In this document: piece by piece, positions 4,557-6,579 of the stretch
How positions within the stretch are numbered: position 1 is the first letter of the stretch
Layout of the letters: the number at the start of each line of letters is the position of its first letter
NCBI GenBank assembly: GCA_041179245.1
Contig: JBEGTT010000068.1
Span: forward strand, 1-6,579
Reading direction: 5' to 3'
Length of the DNA stretch: 6,579 bases
Source of the DNA: JBEGTT01 sp041179245
GTDB taxonomy: Bacteria > Pseudomonadota > Gammaproteobacteria > Burkholderiales > Rhodocyclaceae
Notes under the pieces: model-generated
Seen by the model: the letters and a program-made list of their open reading frames with translations, nothing else
Told to the model about the DNA's origin: nothing
Database searches by the model: none
Program-made: the position numbers and the translations under genes

Positions 4557-5486
4557 ATGCTTAAAAGCCATCAGTGGCGCTGGGGGATTGATCAGTGGGT
4601 TGCTTATCTCAAAGATAAGGAAATTCCAGTATTGCCCCGCACTCAGGCCATCTTTAAAACGTTGCTGGAACAAAGTCCAGAAGAAAAAGAAGCTCTCTCT
4701 GCACGGGATTTAATGGCTTATGTACACGCCGACCCATTTTTTGCCTTGAAGCTATTGCGCAAAGCAGAACGCCGACGCACTGCCCGATTGGGGCAAGAGA
4801 CAACGACCGCACTGGCCGCCATCATGCAAACCGGGGTGAACGAGTTGCTGCATATCGTTCGTGACAGCGATGTCTGTGAATCACAAGAGCGGGGATTCCA
4901 TGACTGTGAATTTAGGTCCACCATTGCAGCCAGTATTTCCCACTCTTGGGCTTCTCAGCGAGCCGATTTGTCGCCGGATGAAGTCACGTTAGCCTCGCTG
5001 CTGTCCGAAATGGGAGAGCTGCTGTTATGGCACTTTGCGCAAGAGTTGCCGATGAAAGCCGAGCTGGAGTTGGCGTCAGGGAAGGCGATGCGCACTGTTC
5101 AGGCACAGCAGCAAGCGATTGGTTTTTCCTTCCGTCAGCTGACCTTAGCCTTGTGTGAAGCGTGGGGATTGCCAGGGTTGATTAGCCAGTTAATCAAGGG
5201 AACAGACAGTACTCGGGCTAACATTGCGCGTATTGCCATTGATACGTCGCGCCATATTGTCAGTGATGAGCGTAATCCAGCGATTCCTTCCGATTTGATG
5301 GCCGTACATGCCGTGCTGCAGGGCTGTTCGTATGAGCATTTGATGCTCGCACTTCCTATCCCGGAAGATTACAAGGAAGTCGTCCTGCAGAATCTTCAGT
5401 CAGGCTCTGATTTGGTTCCAGAACGATTCAAAATTGATGAACATCATTCCGCTGAGCATCACGCAGAAGCCGTGGTGGCGCACTAA
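4557..5486 (+). CDS. HDOD-domain protein
   Basis: This is a 309-residue cytoplasmic protein. An N-terminal lead (1-20) is followed by the HDOD domain (about 20-225), whose entry motif IPVLPRTQAIFKTLLE (23-38) and VHADPFFALKLLRKAE (56-71) are characteristic. HDOD domains share the helical HD fold but lack phosphohydrolase chemistry. Here the HD dyad position reads S150-E151 in ASLLSEMGELLLWH, so no metal-dependent hydrolysis is expected. Such proteins act in bacterial signalling, often with second-messenger or two-component outputs, but no partner domain is fused here. The C-terminal tail is rich in His (H296, H297, H301, H302, H309) and could bind metal; that is inference. It starts from the short divergent region shared with the phosphatase. 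Its stop overlaps the convergent lolD stop by 4 bases. The specific function is unknown. Confidence 0.85.
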   Translation: MLKSHQWRWGIDQWVAYLKDKEIPVLPRTQAIFKTLLEQSPEEKEALSARDLMAYVHADPFFALKLLRKAERRRTARLGQETTTALAAIMQTGVNELLHIVRDSDVCESQERGFHDCEFRSTIAASISHSWASQRADLSPDEVTLASLLSEMGELLLWHFAQELPMKAELELASGKAMRTVQAQQQAIGFSFRQLTLALCEAWGLPGLISQLIKGTDSTRANIARIAIDTSRHIVSDERNPAIPSDLMAVHAVLQGCSYEHLMLALPIPEDYKEVVLQNLQSGSDLVPERFKIDEHHSAEHHAEAVVAH

Positions 5487-6184
5487 GCCCTAGCAAGGTC
5501 GAGGATAATTTGTCGATCTGTCCGGGCCGCTAGCTCTCGGTCATGGGTGACGATGACGAGCGCGCTGCCTTCACTGCGGACCCGCTGAATCAGTAGGTCG
5601 AAAACTTGTCGCGCTGTGTGTGTATCTAGGTTGCCAGTGGGTTCATCCGCCAAAATGGCTGCCGGGTGGGCGACCAGCGCCCGCGCAATGGCTGCGCGTT
5701 GACGTTCCCCACCGGAAAGCTCGGCTGGTCGATGGTGCAAACGATGACCTAAGCCAACGGCTTTCAATATCTCTGCCGCACGTTGCTCCGCTTCGGCTTT
5801 GGGTTTGCGCCCAATCAACATCGGCATGGCGACATTTTCGAGTGCCGAGAACTCTGGTAGTAGGTGATGAAACTGATAGATGAAGCCGAGGTGCTGATTT
5901 CGTAATTTGCCCCGAGCTTCTTCAGTCAGTTGTTCTAAAGGTTGTCCAAGTAGGGAAACTGTACCGGTTGTGGGGGTGTCCAATCCGCCGAGTATGTGCA
6001 GCAGCGTACTTTTTCCTGAACCAGAGGTGCCCACAATAGCCACTGTTTCCCCTCGTTCAACGTGCAGATTGATGCCTGACAAGACCTCAACTTTGCCGGC
6101 TTGGCCTGATTCGTCTTCTCCTGGCTGGATAAACGTTTTACCGATGTTGTTGGCAATGAGCACCGCACGATTCGTCTTATTCAT
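5483..6184 (-). CDS. lolD: Lipoprotein-releasing ABC transporter ATPase LolD
   Basis: This is the 233-residue ATP-binding subunit of the Lol system, which extracts outer-membrane lipoproteins from the inner membrane and hands them to LolA. All ABC elements are present: Walker A GTSGSGKST (52-60), Q-loop Q104 in FIYQFHHLLPEFSALENV, signature LSGGERQ (156-162), Walker B ILADEP (177-182) and H-loop H214. The segment around FHHLLPEFSALENVAMP (105-121) is typical of LolD within the MacB/LolD family. A stretch rich in charged residues and Gly (PGEDESGQAGKVEV, 21-34) makes the region before the first strand slightly long. The reading frame stays open 34 codons upstream, but ATG 6184 is chosen because GGAGG lies nine bases before it, and the upstream part only shadows the permease. 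It overlaps the permease stop by 8 bases (ATGAATAA), indicating translational coupling. No lolE follows it. Confidence 0.95.
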   Translation of the reverse strand: MNKTNRAVLIANNIGKTFIQPGEDESGQAGKVEVLSGINLHVERGETVAIVGTSGSGKSTLLHILGGLDTPTTGTVSLLGQPLEQLTEEARGKLRNQHLGFIYQFHHLLPEFSALENVAMPMLIGRKPKAEAEQRAAEILKAVGLGHRLHHRPAELSGGERQRAAIARALVAHPAAILADEPTGNLDTHTARQVFDLLIQRVRSEGSALVIVTHDRELAARTDRQIILDLARA

Positions 6185-6579
6185 ATCGTAGCGCCTCCGC
6201 CGGGTTGGTCTGTGACGCACGCCAACTCGGGTAAATGGTGGCCAGCAGAGCGAGCACAAAAGCAATCCCGGTGACACCCCAGACATCAGCCCATTGCAGT
6301 TCCGAGGGCAACTGAGAAATGTAATAAACCTCTTTGGACAGGAACTGGGTGCTTAGCAACCGCTCAATCAGCGGCACCACAACATCCACATTTAGCGCCA
6401 GTGTTACGCCCCCGACGATGCCAAGCCCCAGACCAATAAAACCGATCAATGCGCCTTGCACCATAAAGATCACCATGATGCTACGCGGTGATGCGCCGAG
6501 GGTACGCAGGATGGCGATGTCCGCTTGTTTGTCGGTAACCGCCATCACTAGCGTCGACACAATATTAAAAGCAGCGACG
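6177..6579 (-). CDS. Lipoprotein-releasing ABC transporter permease LolC/LolE/LolF, C-terminal part
   Basis: The last 133 residues of an inner-membrane permease are visible; the frame runs off the right edge (in-frame codons there read VAAFNIV). The segment holds the end of one membrane helix, the conserved cytoplasmic coupling stretch VTDKQADIAILRTLGASPRS, a long helix region (IMVIFMVQGALIGFIG onward), a short periplasmic loop, and a last helix (VWGVTGIAFVLALLATIYP). It closes with the hallmark SWRASQTNPAEALRYE. This pattern is specific for the LolC/E permeases, which form the membrane part of the lipoprotein extractor together with LolD. The GTG at 6560 is an internal Val codon, not a start. 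LolC, LolE and LolF cannot be told apart from this end alone. The order permease then lolD, with no lolE after, points to a LolF-type single permease. Confidence 0.93.
   Translation of the reverse strand, partial: VAAFNIVSTLVMAVTDKQADIAILRTLGASPRSIMVIFMVQGALIGFIGLGLGIVGGVTLALNVDVVVPLIERLLSTQFLSKEVYYISQLPSELQWADVWGVTGIAFVLALLATIYPSWRASQTNPAEALRYE
6194..6198 (-). promoter_or_regulatory. Ribosome binding site of lolD inside the permease gene
   Basis: GGAGG on the minus strand, nine bases before ATG 6184, lies within the last codons of the permease gene and fixes the lolD start. Confidence 0.8.

Noticed and set aside
6185..6286. 34-codon upstream extension of lolD
   Set aside because: The extension reads through permease coding sequence in another frame, and ATG 6184 has GGAGG at a good distance and aligns with the LolD family N-terminus.

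Overview
The window carries eight protein genes packed almost without gaps. They read like a Gram-negative proteobacterium, most likely a betaproteobacterium. A Neisseriales-like lineage is possible, but that is only an impression from gene content. The support is a Lol lipoprotein-release ABC system, which implies an outer membrane, an apparent NtrC/sigma-54 nitrogen promoter, an HDOD protein, and moderate base composition. No RNA genes, CRISPR arrays, insertion sequences or phage genes were seen.

Left part (1-1215, plus strand): a tandem-receiver response regulator whose first receiver has lost its phosphorylation site is followed after one base by crcB/fluC, a fluoride channel. The two are almost certainly co-transcribed from a promoter left of the window.

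Middle (1216-3812, plus strand): a 160-base gap holds what looks like a complete nitrogen-regulated control region. It has two upstream NtrC-type dyads, an IHF-like site, a -24/-12 element and a strong ribosome binding site. A third NtrC-like dyad lies across the core promoter. This drives an Amt ammonium transporter, and 43 bases later comes a membrane protein with a four-helix-bundle periplasmic domain and a cytoplasmic GAF domain but no HAMP or output domain. The pair suggests nitrogen-linked transport plus sensing. The sensing role is inference and is the most interesting lead in the window.

Right part (3801-6579): a histidine phosphatase (minus strand, TTG start) and an HDOD-domain protein (plus strand) diverge from a 102-base gap containing a 17-base palindrome. 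On the minus strand, running in from the right edge, are the end of a LolC/E/F-type permease and the complete lolD ATPase gene, overlapping by 8 bases. lolD is the last gene of its strand run, so no lolE follows it. This fits a lolF-lolD arrangement.

Both convergent gene pairs overlap at their stop codons (12 and 4 bases), with no visible terminator between them. No gene looks truncated except the permease cut by the window edge.
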